From positions 1 to 60,914 of the forward strand of contig CAYLTY010000020.1 in NCBI GenBank assembly GCA_964386705.1: 60,914 nucleotides of DNA, given 5' to 3'. Shown one piece after another: positions 7,896 to 18,100 of the stretch (position 1 is its first letter; each line of letters begins with the position of its first letter). The DNA is from AM-0621 sp964386705 (GTDB taxonomy: Bacteria; Planctomycetota; Planctomycetia; Planctomycetales; Planctomycetaceae). A program made the translations under genes and the position numbers. The notes beneath the pieces are model-generated. The model was not told the origin of the DNA. It made no database searches and saw only the letters and a program-made list of their open reading frames with translations.

Positions 7896-9953
7896 TCACT
7901 CTTCAGTCGGGTCATCGCTTGTTTTCAGCCAGCACCGTAGCACTTCAGCGATACTCCAGGCTTGTGCAACGCAGCCCCGCGGAACGAAGGGAGGCTCGGC
8001 ATCGAAAACTTCGCTGATGCTTCCCAACCCGGCTTCGTCCAAGTGCTGATTGAAACCCGTCAGGAACTCTCGAGCACCGGCCTTGTCTGCGGGATAGGTA
8101 TTCAGCCAGGCGTCAATGAAGGGCCCGATCAACCACCCCCAGACAGTCCCCTGGTGGTATGCTGCGTCACGCGCACGACGATCACCGAAATAGACTGAGC
8201 GATAGTCTGGATGCCCCTTGGCCAAACTCCGCAGGCCTACCGGCGTGACCAGTTCGCGTTGAACCACTTTGAGCACCGGCTCCCAGCGTTGTCGGTCTAA
8301 CACTTGATGAGGCAGTGAGAAGGCGAAAAGCTGATTGGGACGACAGGCGGCATCATCGCCTTTCTCACCGTCGACGACGTCATACAGATGTCCTCCCGCC
8401 TCATACCAGAAACGCTGATTAAATGACGCTCGCATCCGGCTGGCTTCTTCAGACCAGGCTTGTGCTGAGCTGCTACCGTTGAATTCCTGATGCCATTTCT
8501 CCAGCAGACAAAGCGCATTATACCACAGTGCATTGAGTTCAACCGCTTTTCCTCGCCTGGGTGTCACGACCCAATCTTCAACTTTCGCGTCCATCCAGGT
8601 GAGTTGGTAGCCTTCGGCTCCTTGCTGCAAGAGTCCGTCTTTGGGATCAATGCGAATGCCGAAATGTGTACCAGCGAGATGATGCTGGGCGATGTCTGTG
8701 AGCTTGGGAAGCAACTGCTCCAACGTCTTACGATCGTTTGTAATCGTCACGTAGCGAGACAGGGCATGAAAAAACCACAATGTGGCATCGGCCGTGTGGT
8801 ACAGACCCTCGTTCTGGCCTTCAGGGAAAAGATTCGGAATCAGCCCGTCTTTGATGTAATGAGCGAAGGTCCGCAAGATGTAGCCGGCTTCGGCCGCTCG
8901 CCCTGTGGCCAAAGTCAGCCCTTCCAGGCTGATCATCGTGTCGCGGCCCCAATCCGTGAACCAGTGGTAGCCAGCGATGACGGTGCGTATTTGATCGCCG
9001 CGAGCCTTAATGCGCGCCGCGTCCTTCACGCGACCTGCCGGTTTGATCAAAAACTGATCCGCGGCGAGTACCAACTCGGCACCTAAGCCTTGGCGAGCGG
9101 CGGCAGGAGCCTGCGAAACGAGATGCCTTCTACGTTCGAGTTCAATCTCTCGCGCCGTTTCCGGATCGAGCGCCTCAACGACCTGCCACGGTTCTGTAGA
9201 CGCCACCAGGATCATTGAGTGATCGCACGAGAGATCACCGCGGAAGTAACCCGGGCTCCACAAAGCTCCCGTGCGCTCGTACCCGCGACTGGCTTCAATC
9301 GAATACAGCACTTCTGGCAGTGTGCTTCGCTCGATGGTAAAGGCAGTACGCACGCCTTGAACTTGCATGCGAAGCGACGGTAGCCCCGGACGCGAGTCGA
9401 ATTCGAGATGGCCGACTTTCTCATGAATGGAGAAAGATCCTGGCAAAGGTTCGCTCACCGGTGCGTCGTGGGAGCGATTGTGAAGACACGGGAGAAGCTT
9501 CAAGCGAGCCGGCTCCCCGGCCAAAAGACGATAGATCACATAAACCGTATTTTGTTCATACGGAAGGACGATCTGTTTCTCCAAAACCATACCCCGAAAC
9601 TCATAGCGCCAGGTCGGCAGCCCCATCTCAAGACGAAACTCGGACAGGTGGTCGGCCCCGTGGAGAAACAAGTCGTTCCGCTCATGAGGCTCCCCACTCA
9701 GCTTAATAAGTGATCCGTCTGGTAAATGCAGGCGCTCCATCAGATGCAGAAACAGCATTTGCCTTCCGAGAGGCGCGGGCTGAGCGGAGACGAGCAAGCC
9801 GTGATAGCGCCGCGTTGCGACTCCAGCCACCGTTCCCGAGGCATAGCCGCCTATGCCGTTCGTCACGAGCCATTCTCGGGTGAGAGATTCGGCCTCGCGG
9901 TCGGTTGCGGTCCAGTCCTGCCTGCGAATGGTACGAATGATGTCATTGTTCAT
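7896..9953 (-). CDS. Glycogen debranching enzyme (amylo-alpha-1,6-glucosidase)
   Basis: 685 residues from ATG 9953 (MNNDIIRTIR), chosen because the upstream 25 in-frame residues look non-coding. The N-terminal GDE_N domain has the characteristic EWLVTNGIGGYASG and RRYHGLL motifs (about residues 25-50). The C-terminal (alpha/alpha)6 GDE_C domain contains WFTDWGRDTMISLEG, NLFPEGQNEGLYHTAD and QGTVWGWLIGPF. This is the prokaryotic debranching enzyme that removes alpha-1,6 branches from glycogen-like glucan. It is transcribed divergently from a GH13 glucosidase gene 135 bases away, which fits a joint role in alpha-glucan breakdown. No signal peptide is visible, consistent with a cytoplasmic enzyme. 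Confidence 0.93.
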   Translation of the reverse strand: MNNDIIRTIRRQDWTATDREAESLTREWLVTNGIGGYASGTVAGVATRRYHGLLVSAQPAPLGRQMLFLHLMERLHLPDGSLIKLSGEPHERNDLFLHGADHLSEFRLEMGLPTWRYEFRGMVLEKQIVLPYEQNTVYVIYRLLAGEPARLKLLPCLHNRSHDAPVSEPLPGSFSIHEKVGHLEFDSRPGLPSLRMQVQGVRTAFTIERSTLPEVLYSIEASRGYERTGALWSPGYFRGDLSCDHSMILVASTEPWQVVEALDPETAREIELERRRHLVSQAPAAARQGLGAELVLAADQFLIKPAGRVKDAARIKARGDQIRTVIAGYHWFTDWGRDTMISLEGLTLATGRAAEAGYILRTFAHYIKDGLIPNLFPEGQNEGLYHTADATLWFFHALSRYVTITNDRKTLEQLLPKLTDIAQHHLAGTHFGIRIDPKDGLLQQGAEGYQLTWMDAKVEDWVVTPRRGKAVELNALWYNALCLLEKWHQEFNGSSSAQAWSEEASRMRASFNQRFWYEAGGHLYDVVDGEKGDDAACRPNQLFAFSLPHQVLDRQRWEPVLKVVQRELVTPVGLRSLAKGHPDYRSVYFGDRRARDAAYHQGTVWGWLIGPFIDAWLNTYPADKAGAREFLTGFNQHLDEAGLGSISEVFDAEPPFVPRGCVAQAWSIAEVLRCWLKTSDDPTEE

Positions 9954-10088
9954 AGCTCGTGGTGCCGCAAGATGTATGCCGGGTTGGTCAGGCAACGTAT
10001 TCCGTCTACTTTTCAACCGGTACATCATTTGCCCTCGTTACATGCATCATATTTGATGCACTTCAGCGGATTCAGACGAGGCGTAGTC

Positions 10089-11660
10089 ATGAACGAGGGA
10101 ACCTCTTGGTGGCAGTCAGGGGTGATTTATCATCTTCTCGTTCCTTCCTTTTACGACAGCAGCGGCGACGGTTGGGGCGACATCAACGGTATCACGGAGA
10201 AGCTGGATTACATCCGGTGGTTCGGGGCGGATGCAGTCTGGTTGTCGCCCATCTACCCCTCGCCGCTATTGGACGTGGGCTACGACATCAATGACTTCTT
10301 TGGCGTCGAACCCAGGTTTGGCACAATCGACGATTTTGACCGCCTCATTGGTGAAGCTCATAGCCGCGGCTTGAAAATCATCCTGGATTGGGTACCCAAC
10401 CATTCGTCGGATGGACATCCGTGGTTTTGCGAATCACGTTCAAGTCGCGACAACCCCAGGCGTGATTGGTACATCTGGCGCGATGCCAAGCCGGATGGCT
10501 CTCCTCCCAACAACTGGATCAGCGTGTTCGGAGGCAGTGTGTGGCAATGGGATGATCACACCGGCCAGTATTACATGCACCACTTTCTCGAGAGCCAGCC
10601 CGATTTAAACTGGCGCAATCCCGACATGCAGGCGGCGATGTTTGACTCCATGCGCTTCTGGCTGGCGCGAGGTGTCGATGGTTTTCGTATTGATGCTCTC
10701 GACATGCTGATAAAGGACGAACAATTCCGCGACAATCCACCGAATCCGGATTACGTTGACGGCAACGGTCCGGACAGCAAACTTCTGCCTCTATACACTC
10801 GCGCTCAGCCTGGGATTCATGAGATTGTCGCTCAAATGCGCGCGGTGGCTGACGAGTACCCGGACCGACTGTTAGCAGGAGAGCTTTATCTGCCATTGGA
10901 AGAAGTGGCGTCGTTCTACGGCCGTGAGCACCCGGAGCTGCACCTGCCTTTGAATTTGCGATTATGCTGGACCTCTTGGGATCGCGACGAATGGAAGTCT
11001 GTGGTGGATGAGTATAATCAGAAAGTGGGCAGCAAAGGTTGGCCCACCTGGTCCTTGAGTATGCACGATTGTCCGCGGTTAGCAACACGTTGCCCCGGGG
11101 AGCAGACCCGGCTGGCTGCCATGCTATTGTTGACCATGCGCGGAACACCAACTCATTACTATGGCGAAGAAATCGGAATGCGCGGTACGCCCATTCCTTC
11201 CGAACAGGCGCGGGATCCACAAGGCAGACGCACCGGGCGCAATCGCGACCCTGAGCGAACGCCAATGCAATGGTGCCGCGATTTGCACGCCGGGTTCTCG
11301 TCGGCCGAGCCGTGGCTGCCCGTCAGCGATGACTTTCAGACCGCGAATGTGTCTGACCAAAGCGACAACCCTCACTCTCTCCTGGCACTTTATCGCCGGC
11401 TATTACAGCTGCGGCGAGACATACCAGTATTAAGCCTCGGCGACTATCAATCGCTGGAATTGGAGAGTCCACTTCTCGGCTATCAACGGTGGAATGGCAA
11501 CCATCGCGTGGACGTCGTATTAAACTTCGGAGACAATCCGGTCGTTTATCGCAACGATGGCATTAAACGCATTTTGCTGTCTACGAATCTGGACCGCGAC
11601 TATGAAGTGTCCAACGAGGTTGAGATCCGTGGCGGCGAAGGGATTGTCGTCAGTCATTGA
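10089..11660 (+). CDS. GH13 alpha-glucosidase / alpha-amylase-family enzyme
   Basis: 523 residues from ATG 10089 (MNEGTSWWQ); the frame is open further upstream but would overlap the divergent debranching gene. All four GH13 regions are present: DWVPNHSSD, GFRIDALDM (nucleophile Asp202), AGELYLP (acid/base Glu265) and SMHDCPR (Asp327). The N-terminus WWQSGVIYHLLVPSFYDS and the QPDLNWRNP segment point to the oligo-1,6-glucosidase / alpha-glucosidase branch of GH13 rather than endo-amylases. Region IV normally reads NHD; here it is MHD. There is no signal peptide. With the neighbouring debranching enzyme it would hydrolyse released maltooligosaccharides. Trehalose synthase activity is a less likely alternative because no fused maltokinase is present. 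Confidence 0.9.
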   Translation: MNEGTSWWQSGVIYHLLVPSFYDSSGDGWGDINGITEKLDYIRWFGADAVWLSPIYPSPLLDVGYDINDFFGVEPRFGTIDDFDRLIGEAHSRGLKIILDWVPNHSSDGHPWFCESRSSRDNPRRDWYIWRDAKPDGSPPNNWISVFGGSVWQWDDHTGQYYMHHFLESQPDLNWRNPDMQAAMFDSMRFWLARGVDGFRIDALDMLIKDEQFRDNPPNPDYVDGNGPDSKLLPLYTRAQPGIHEIVAQMRAVADEYPDRLLAGELYLPLEEVASFYGREHPELHLPLNLRLCWTSWDRDEWKSVVDEYNQKVGSKGWPTWSLSMHDCPRLATRCPGEQTRLAAMLLLTMRGTPTHYYGEEIGMRGTPIPSEQARDPQGRRTGRNRDPERTPMQWCRDLHAGFSSAEPWLPVSDDFQTANVSDQSDNPHSLLALYRRLLQLRRDIPVLSLGDYQSLELESPLLGYQRWNGNHRVDVVLNFGDNPVVYRNDGIKRILLSTNLDRDYEVSNEVEIRGGEGIVVSH

Positions 11661-11776
11661 GCTTCAATGCGTCAAGACGACGTGGGTTGCGATTGCTCTC
11701 AGCTGATGAGCCGACCAAGAGTCAGACTTTCCTATGCTCTCAGCGTCGCTCCTTCCGCGGCATTGTTCGGTCGACT

Positions 11777-11935
11777 CTATCCCTTCCGCAGGGCACCAAA
11801 CGTAGTCGTCATGATGCCTTTGAGCAGGCTGCTGTCGTTGGAGTGCACGACAAATCGCGAACCGTGCTGAATGGTGCGGAGTTGCTACTCCAGCTTGCCG
11901 AACCACGAGCCCGCTGGGATGTGACGTTTCTCTCC
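11777..11935. repeat. Direct repeat, left copy (aldolase 3' end)
   Basis: Left member of a pair of direct repeats of about 157 bases. The right member is 18591-18749, the genuine 3' end of the aldolase gene. Both are in the same orientation and together they bracket the giant FG-GAP/RTX gene, 6.8 kb apart. Confidence 0.9.
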
Positions 11936-11938
11936 CGC
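11777..11938 (-). pseudogene. Decayed 3' fragment of an HpcH/HpaI aldolase gene
   Basis: Read on the minus strand, this segment encodes the last 52 residues of the aldolase whose intact copy lies at 18591-19397. It starts at GEKRHIPAGSWFGKLE and ends ALRKG plus TAG. Over 11779-11935 it aligns to 18593-18749 without gaps, with 12 mismatches in 157 bases by hand count (about 92 percent). An in-frame TAG at 11885-11887 replaces a CAG codon, so it cannot make even the fragment. Eight of the 12 differences are synonymous; the others are Asp to Gly, Ser to Gly (two changes) and the nonsense change. Nothing of the remaining roughly 215 codons is found upstream. It lies in the 538-base gap between the GH13 gene and the giant surface-protein gene; the rest of that gap shows nothing recognisable. 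Confidence 0.9.
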
Positions 11939-12198
11939 CTCCCTCCGTTGGTTGCGACCACTCAAACCTCACACCAAAGCCGATTTCCAACAATCATCGT
12001 GAGGCGAACGAATGCAACCTGAGGCATCCTCACCTCGTGTCGTTGACTGCCCATGTCAGGCAACTTCCGCGGCCCGTCCAGAATGCGATGTATGTGTGTT
12101 GCGTAAGCCTGTACTCGCCTTCAAAATCTTCGCCCTTGAAACAGTGACAAGCGACCACATCGACCGTGATCAGCATCTCTGAGATAGACTGAAGCAAT

Positions 12199-15100
12199 AT
12201 GATCTTCCGCAACTGGCTGGTATCCGTCCGCTCCATGCCATCCCCGCCTCGCCCAACCTCGTCCCGAGCCCGTTCGCGCCAGGCGCAACCGCATGCCGTT
12301 ACCGCTATTGAGCATCTGGAACCGCGCGTCGTCCCAACCACGATCGATCTCGCCAATCTCGGCGCAGCCGGAAGCACAATCGTTGGGGCAGATTCAGTTG
12401 ACCAGAGTGGTTGGTCGGTCAGCAACGCTGGGGACGTCAACGGAGATGGCTTCGATGACTTGCTGATTGGCGCTCCTACAGCCAATTCAGTTTCCAACGG
12501 TAGATCAGATGCCGGAGAGAGTTATTTGGTCTTTGGCAAAGCTTCGTTGCCGACGACAATTGACACTGCAACATTGGGAACGGCTGGAGTTACGATCTTT
12601 GGAGCAGAAGCATCGGATGGCAGCGGCTATTCGTTGAGCGGGGCCGGAGATGTCAATGGAGATGGCTTCGACGACATCGTGATCGGAGCCTGTCGGGCCG
12701 ACGGATTGAACAACGCCAGGCCGGACAGCGGCGAAACCTACGTGATCTTCGGAAGCGCTTCGCTACCAACCACTATCGATCTGGCGAATTTGGGCTCAGC
12801 CGGAATCCGTGTATCTGGAGCACAAGAGGGTGACCGAAGTGGCTTGGACGTAAGCCGCGCGGGAGACGTGAATGGTGATGGCTTTGACGACATCCTCATC
12901 TCTGCTCCCTATGCTGACCTATCGGGTAGCATATTGGACACCGGCAGGATTTATCTGATCTTTGGCGGAAGTTCTCTGCCCCAAAGCGTTGACCTTGCAA
13001 ACCTGGGTGCTCTCGGGAAAGCAATCCTAGCTCGGCCTAATGTCGACCTGAGCAGTTTCGCCATAAATGGCGCCGGAGATGTCAACGGGGACGGCTTCGA
13101 TGATCTGCTGATTGGCGCCTACTTGGCCAATAGCCAGGCAGGCGAAAGCGCTCTGATTTTCGGCGGCTCGTCCCTGCCAAGTACGATCGACCTTGCCAAT
13201 CTTGGGACGGGTGGATTCTTTATTGCGGGTATAAATCGAAACGAAGTCAGTGGCTTCGCGGTGAGCGGCGCTGGAGATGTCAATAACGACGGCTTTAATG
13301 ATCTATTGATCGGCGCGAAGTGGGCTCGAGCTCACGGCGACGTCACGTCCCACGCAGGCCAGAGCTATGTAGTATTTGGCAAGGCATCGTTCCCGCCGCG
13401 ACTGGAACTTGCAAACCTGGGGTCTGCCGGAATCACCATCTTCGGTACGGATACGCGTGATGAAAGCGGGTATTCGGTGAGCCAGGCGGGCGATGTCAAT
13501 GGTGATGGTTTCGCTGACATCTTGATAAGCGCCCACCTTGCTGCTGCGGCAGGCAATGCCAAACCCTACGCTGGCGAGAGCTACGTCATCTTCGGTGGAT
13601 CGATATTGCCATCCACAATCGATCTTGCCGCTCTCGGAAACGCAGGAATAACCATCTTTGGCGCTAAATCTTCGGACAATAGCGGCCGGTCAGTGAGTAG
13701 CGGCGGAGACGTCAATGGGGATGGTTTTGACGATCTGCTGATCGGTGCTCCCAGCGCTGAATTAGCGGGCTCCGGTGAAACGGGGCTGACCTACGTCGTC
13801 TTCGGTGGGAACAACTTCACCAGCTCAGTCACCCACCAGGGGACGGTGGCGGGCGAGACACTCACAGGAAACAGCGCTGCGAACGTGATCAATGGAAGAG
13901 GCGGTAACGACACGCTGATTGGCAATGGCGGAGCGGACGTTATCTATGGTGGTAAAGGCGAAGATATCGTCGCAATTCCAGATGTAACATTTCGTCGCCT
14001 TGATGGTGGCAATGGCTCCGACACATTGCGGATTGATGGAGCAGGTATTTCTCTGGATCTGACGACACTGGCAGATACTAAGCTCACCAGTTTCGAGGTC
14101 ATTGATCTGCGCGGCAACGGTGCGAACTCGCTCACCCTGAACGCGCTCGAAGTCTTGAACCTGACGTCAAACTCCAACGCGTCCCACACCGTCAACACGC
14201 TGAAAGTCCGCCGAGATGCGGATGACACCATCAACATGGGCATCGGCTGGACTCGCACGAGTAATACAACTGTTGATGGAGTGACTTACAATAGCTACCA
14301 GAATGGTGCCACCAAGCTCTTACTAGAGGCACTTCCAATCACTATTGACCTCGCCAACTTCGTCGCTGCCGGAAGCGTCATCGTCGGTGCCGAGTTCGAC
14401 ATAAGCGGCGTCTCTGTAAGCGATGCAGGTGACGTGAATGGTGACGGGTTCGATGACCTGATTATCGGATGCCGCGCTGACACACGGACAGATAACGCCA
14501 GATTCAACTCAGGTAAAACTTATATAGTCTTCGGCGCTGCATCGTTGCCGACTACCATCGATTTGGCCAACCTTGGTACTGCGGGAGTTATCATCTATGG
14601 CGCTGACACGAACGACCAAAGCGGCTTCAGCGTAAGCACCGCCGGGGACGTAAACGGTGATGGTTTCGACGACCTGATTATCGGAACGCCTCGAGCAGAT
14701 GGGCCGGGGAATACTAGGCAGAGTTCGGGTGAAAGCTACGTCGTTTTTGGTGGCGAATCGTTGCCTAGAACGATCGACCTGGCCAGCCTTGGCACTGTGG
14801 GAATCACCATCTTCGGTGCGGAAAGTGACGACTTCAGCGGAACCTCAGTCAGCGGCGCGGGTGATGTCGATGGCGATGGTTTCGATGATCTCTTGATCGG
14901 GGTGCCTCAAACTAATGCTGTTGGAGACACGCCAGACAAGGCCGGCGAAACCCTTCTGATCTTCGGAGGTGCCACACTCCCCGCCACCGTCGATTTAGGC
15001 AACATTAGTGTGCGTGCGACCGCATTCCTCGGAGCAAGTGGGAGTTACAGCGGCTTCTCCGTAAGCAATGCGGGTGATATCAACGGCGATAGCTTCGACG

Positions 15101-18100
15101 ACCTGCTGATCGGTGCACCCAACGCTAGCGTGTCGGCGCCGGGTCGACTCGAAGCCGGTAAGACTTATGTAGTCTTCGGTGGTGCGTCTCTGCCAACAAC
15201 ACTTGACTTGGGAAATCTGGACGGGTTCGGCGCTACTATCCTAGGAGCTCATCATGGCGACCGTAGTGGCGTATCTGTAAGCAGCGTGGGTGACGTGAAT
15301 GGAGATGGGTTTGACGACCTGCTCATCGGAGCGTTCGCAGCGGACGGGGCGAACAATGAGCTCGACAACGGAGCGAGTTACGTGGTCTTTGGAAGTGACT
15401 CGTTGCCATCGACTCTCGACCTCCTGACTCTAGGACAAGCCGGAATTACAATCACTGGCTCGGATACGTTCGATTTTAGCGGGAGAACTGTCAGCAGCGC
15501 AGGCGACGTAAATGGAGATGGCTTCGACGACATCTTGATCGGTGCCAGCCATGCTGATGGCTCGACTAACGCCAAGGCCTATTCTGGCGAAAGTTATTTG
15601 ATTTTCGGCGGAATACTACTACCGACGACAATCGATTTATCCGGCCTCGGCGCGCTCGGGCTCACGATCTTCGGCGCAAACGAGTATGATGGACGTGGCC
15701 TCTCGATAAGCAACGCAGGTGACGCCAATGGCGATGGCTTCGATGATTTTCTGATCGGAGCTCCGTTTAGCACAGGGGTAGTGAACGACAAAGTCATTTC
15801 GGGCAGAACCTATTTGTTTTTGGGAAGCAACGATTATACCAATTCGGTAACGCATTCAGGAACTACATCCAACGACATGTGCACCGGAAACAGTGCCGCA
15901 AATGTGCTTAGCGGAGCACGTGGCAATGATACGCTAATTGGTAATGGCGGAGCGGATGTCATTTATGGTGGCGAAGGGGCGGATATCCTCGCGATTTCAG
16001 AGATCACTTTTCAACGAGTTGATGGTGGCAATGGCTCGGACACACTGCGTGTAGATGGCGCCGGCATCGCATTGAACCTAACGACTTTGGCTGATAATAA
16101 ACTCGCGAGCATTGAAACGATCGACCTCCGCGGAAATGGTGCGAATTCACTGACACTTGATCTGCTCGATGTACTGAATATCACTTCGAATTCGAATCCG
16201 GCCCGATCGACGAACACTCTGACCGTGCGGCGGGACAGCGATGACGCGGTCACGATGGGGGCGGGTTGGACGCAAGGCGCGGATACCAAGGTCAGCGGCG
16301 TGAACTTCCAGACCTTCACGCAAGGAGCCGCCACTTTACGCGTTGAGATTCCACAGCCCATTTCAGCGGTGCTCGTTCAGGGCAAGATTGTGTTCACGCC
16401 ACCTGCGGGTCTTGCAGTGGATGTTCTGGTCACGCGGGACAACGGTAGCCAGGAAATCGTGGTCGCATCGCGCACGGGAGGCATGACGACGGCGGAATTC
16501 CGTTTTCCCATCGCGTCAGTTACAGGCGGCTTAGAAGCATCGCTCGGGTTACAGGATGATCTCTTTGACGCCACCTTGGCAGACATACCGGTCACATTGG
16601 ATGGCGGAGACGGAAACGATTCTCTGTCGGGCGGAACTGCCAATGATTCGCTGACAGGTGGAACGGCGAATGATCAGCTGAGTGGTGGGAATGGTGATGA
16701 CACACTCACGGGTGGGTTGGGCCAAAATACTCTACTGGCAGGAAATGGTGGCAGTGATCTGTTGTTTGAGATCTTCAATGCGGATCTCACACTGACATCG
16801 TCGCAGTTGACGGTCGTGAATGGCGACGGCACCGTGATTGATTCTCTAAGCGGCTTTGAGAAGGCGTTAATTCTGGGTGGTGGCAGTGCCAATCGGCTGG
16901 ATGCGGCGTTGAGCGGCATTCCGGTTACGCTGTTTGGCGGCGGCGGGAATGACGTGCTGATTGGTGGCAATCAGGCGGACTCACTGGACGGTCAAGGCGG
17001 TAATGACACTCTGACGGGCAGTGCGGGTGCGGACATAGTCCTGGGCGGCGCCGGCAACGATTTTTTGAAAGAAGTGTTCGACCAGAACCTCACACTCACA
17101 AATACCGCGTTGCTGGCCGCTGGAAACGGACAAGTGAGCGTCACAGACAAGCTCACTGCTATTGAACTCGCGGATTTGGGTGGTGGTATCAGCCGCAACA
17201 GGATTGACCTGAGCGGTTTCGCGGCGAGCCTCGGTGCGACCGTCAATGGTAATGGTCAGAGTGATACAATTATCGGCTCACCCGGATCAGACATGATTAT
17301 CACCCTCACCGGGGCCGATGTCATTAATGGACTCGGAGGTGCGGATGTTGTCTTCTCCGGCAGTGGTAATGATACCATCAGCGGCGGCGACGGCTTCGAT
17401 AACATCAGTGGCCAGAACGGTGATGACCTGATTTCTGGCGACGTTGGCAATGATGTGCTTGTGGGCGGCGCGGGCCGGGACACATTGAACGGCGGCGCAG
17501 ACAGTGATTTCCTCAGCGGCCAGGCCGATTCCGGACTGCTGAACGGCGGCGATGGTAATGACATCCTGCAAGGCAGTACGGCAAACGACACGCTCAATGG
17601 CGACGCGGGTGACGATCGACTTCTCGGTTTGCAGAGCAACGATATTCTCAACGGCGGAGTTGGGGCAGACACTCTTTTTGGAGGGATCGGCAACGACACG
17701 CTCGCGGGAGGCGCTGGTACTGACGATCTCCGCGGCGAGTCGGGGAGTGACACAATCGATGGCGGCGCGGATGCTGACCGAATCAACGAGGTACTGGATA
17801 CCAACGTCACCATCTCAGGTACAGCAGCGGCAAGCTCCATCACGACCGCAGGCTTCGGGACTGACACCATTACGAATGTGGAGCGCATAAATCTCACCGG
17901 TGGCGCGGCAGCGAACTTCTTAGATGCGAGGAACGCAAACTTGCCCATTTTGCTGATGGGCGATGCTGGCAACGACACGCTGCTGGGTGGATCGAAGTCG
18001 GACATCATCAACGGCGGTGCTGGAAACGATGTCTTGTCGGGCGGCGGCAGCAACGACCTCATCGAAGGCGGCGACGGAACCGATTACGTACTGGAGAAAG

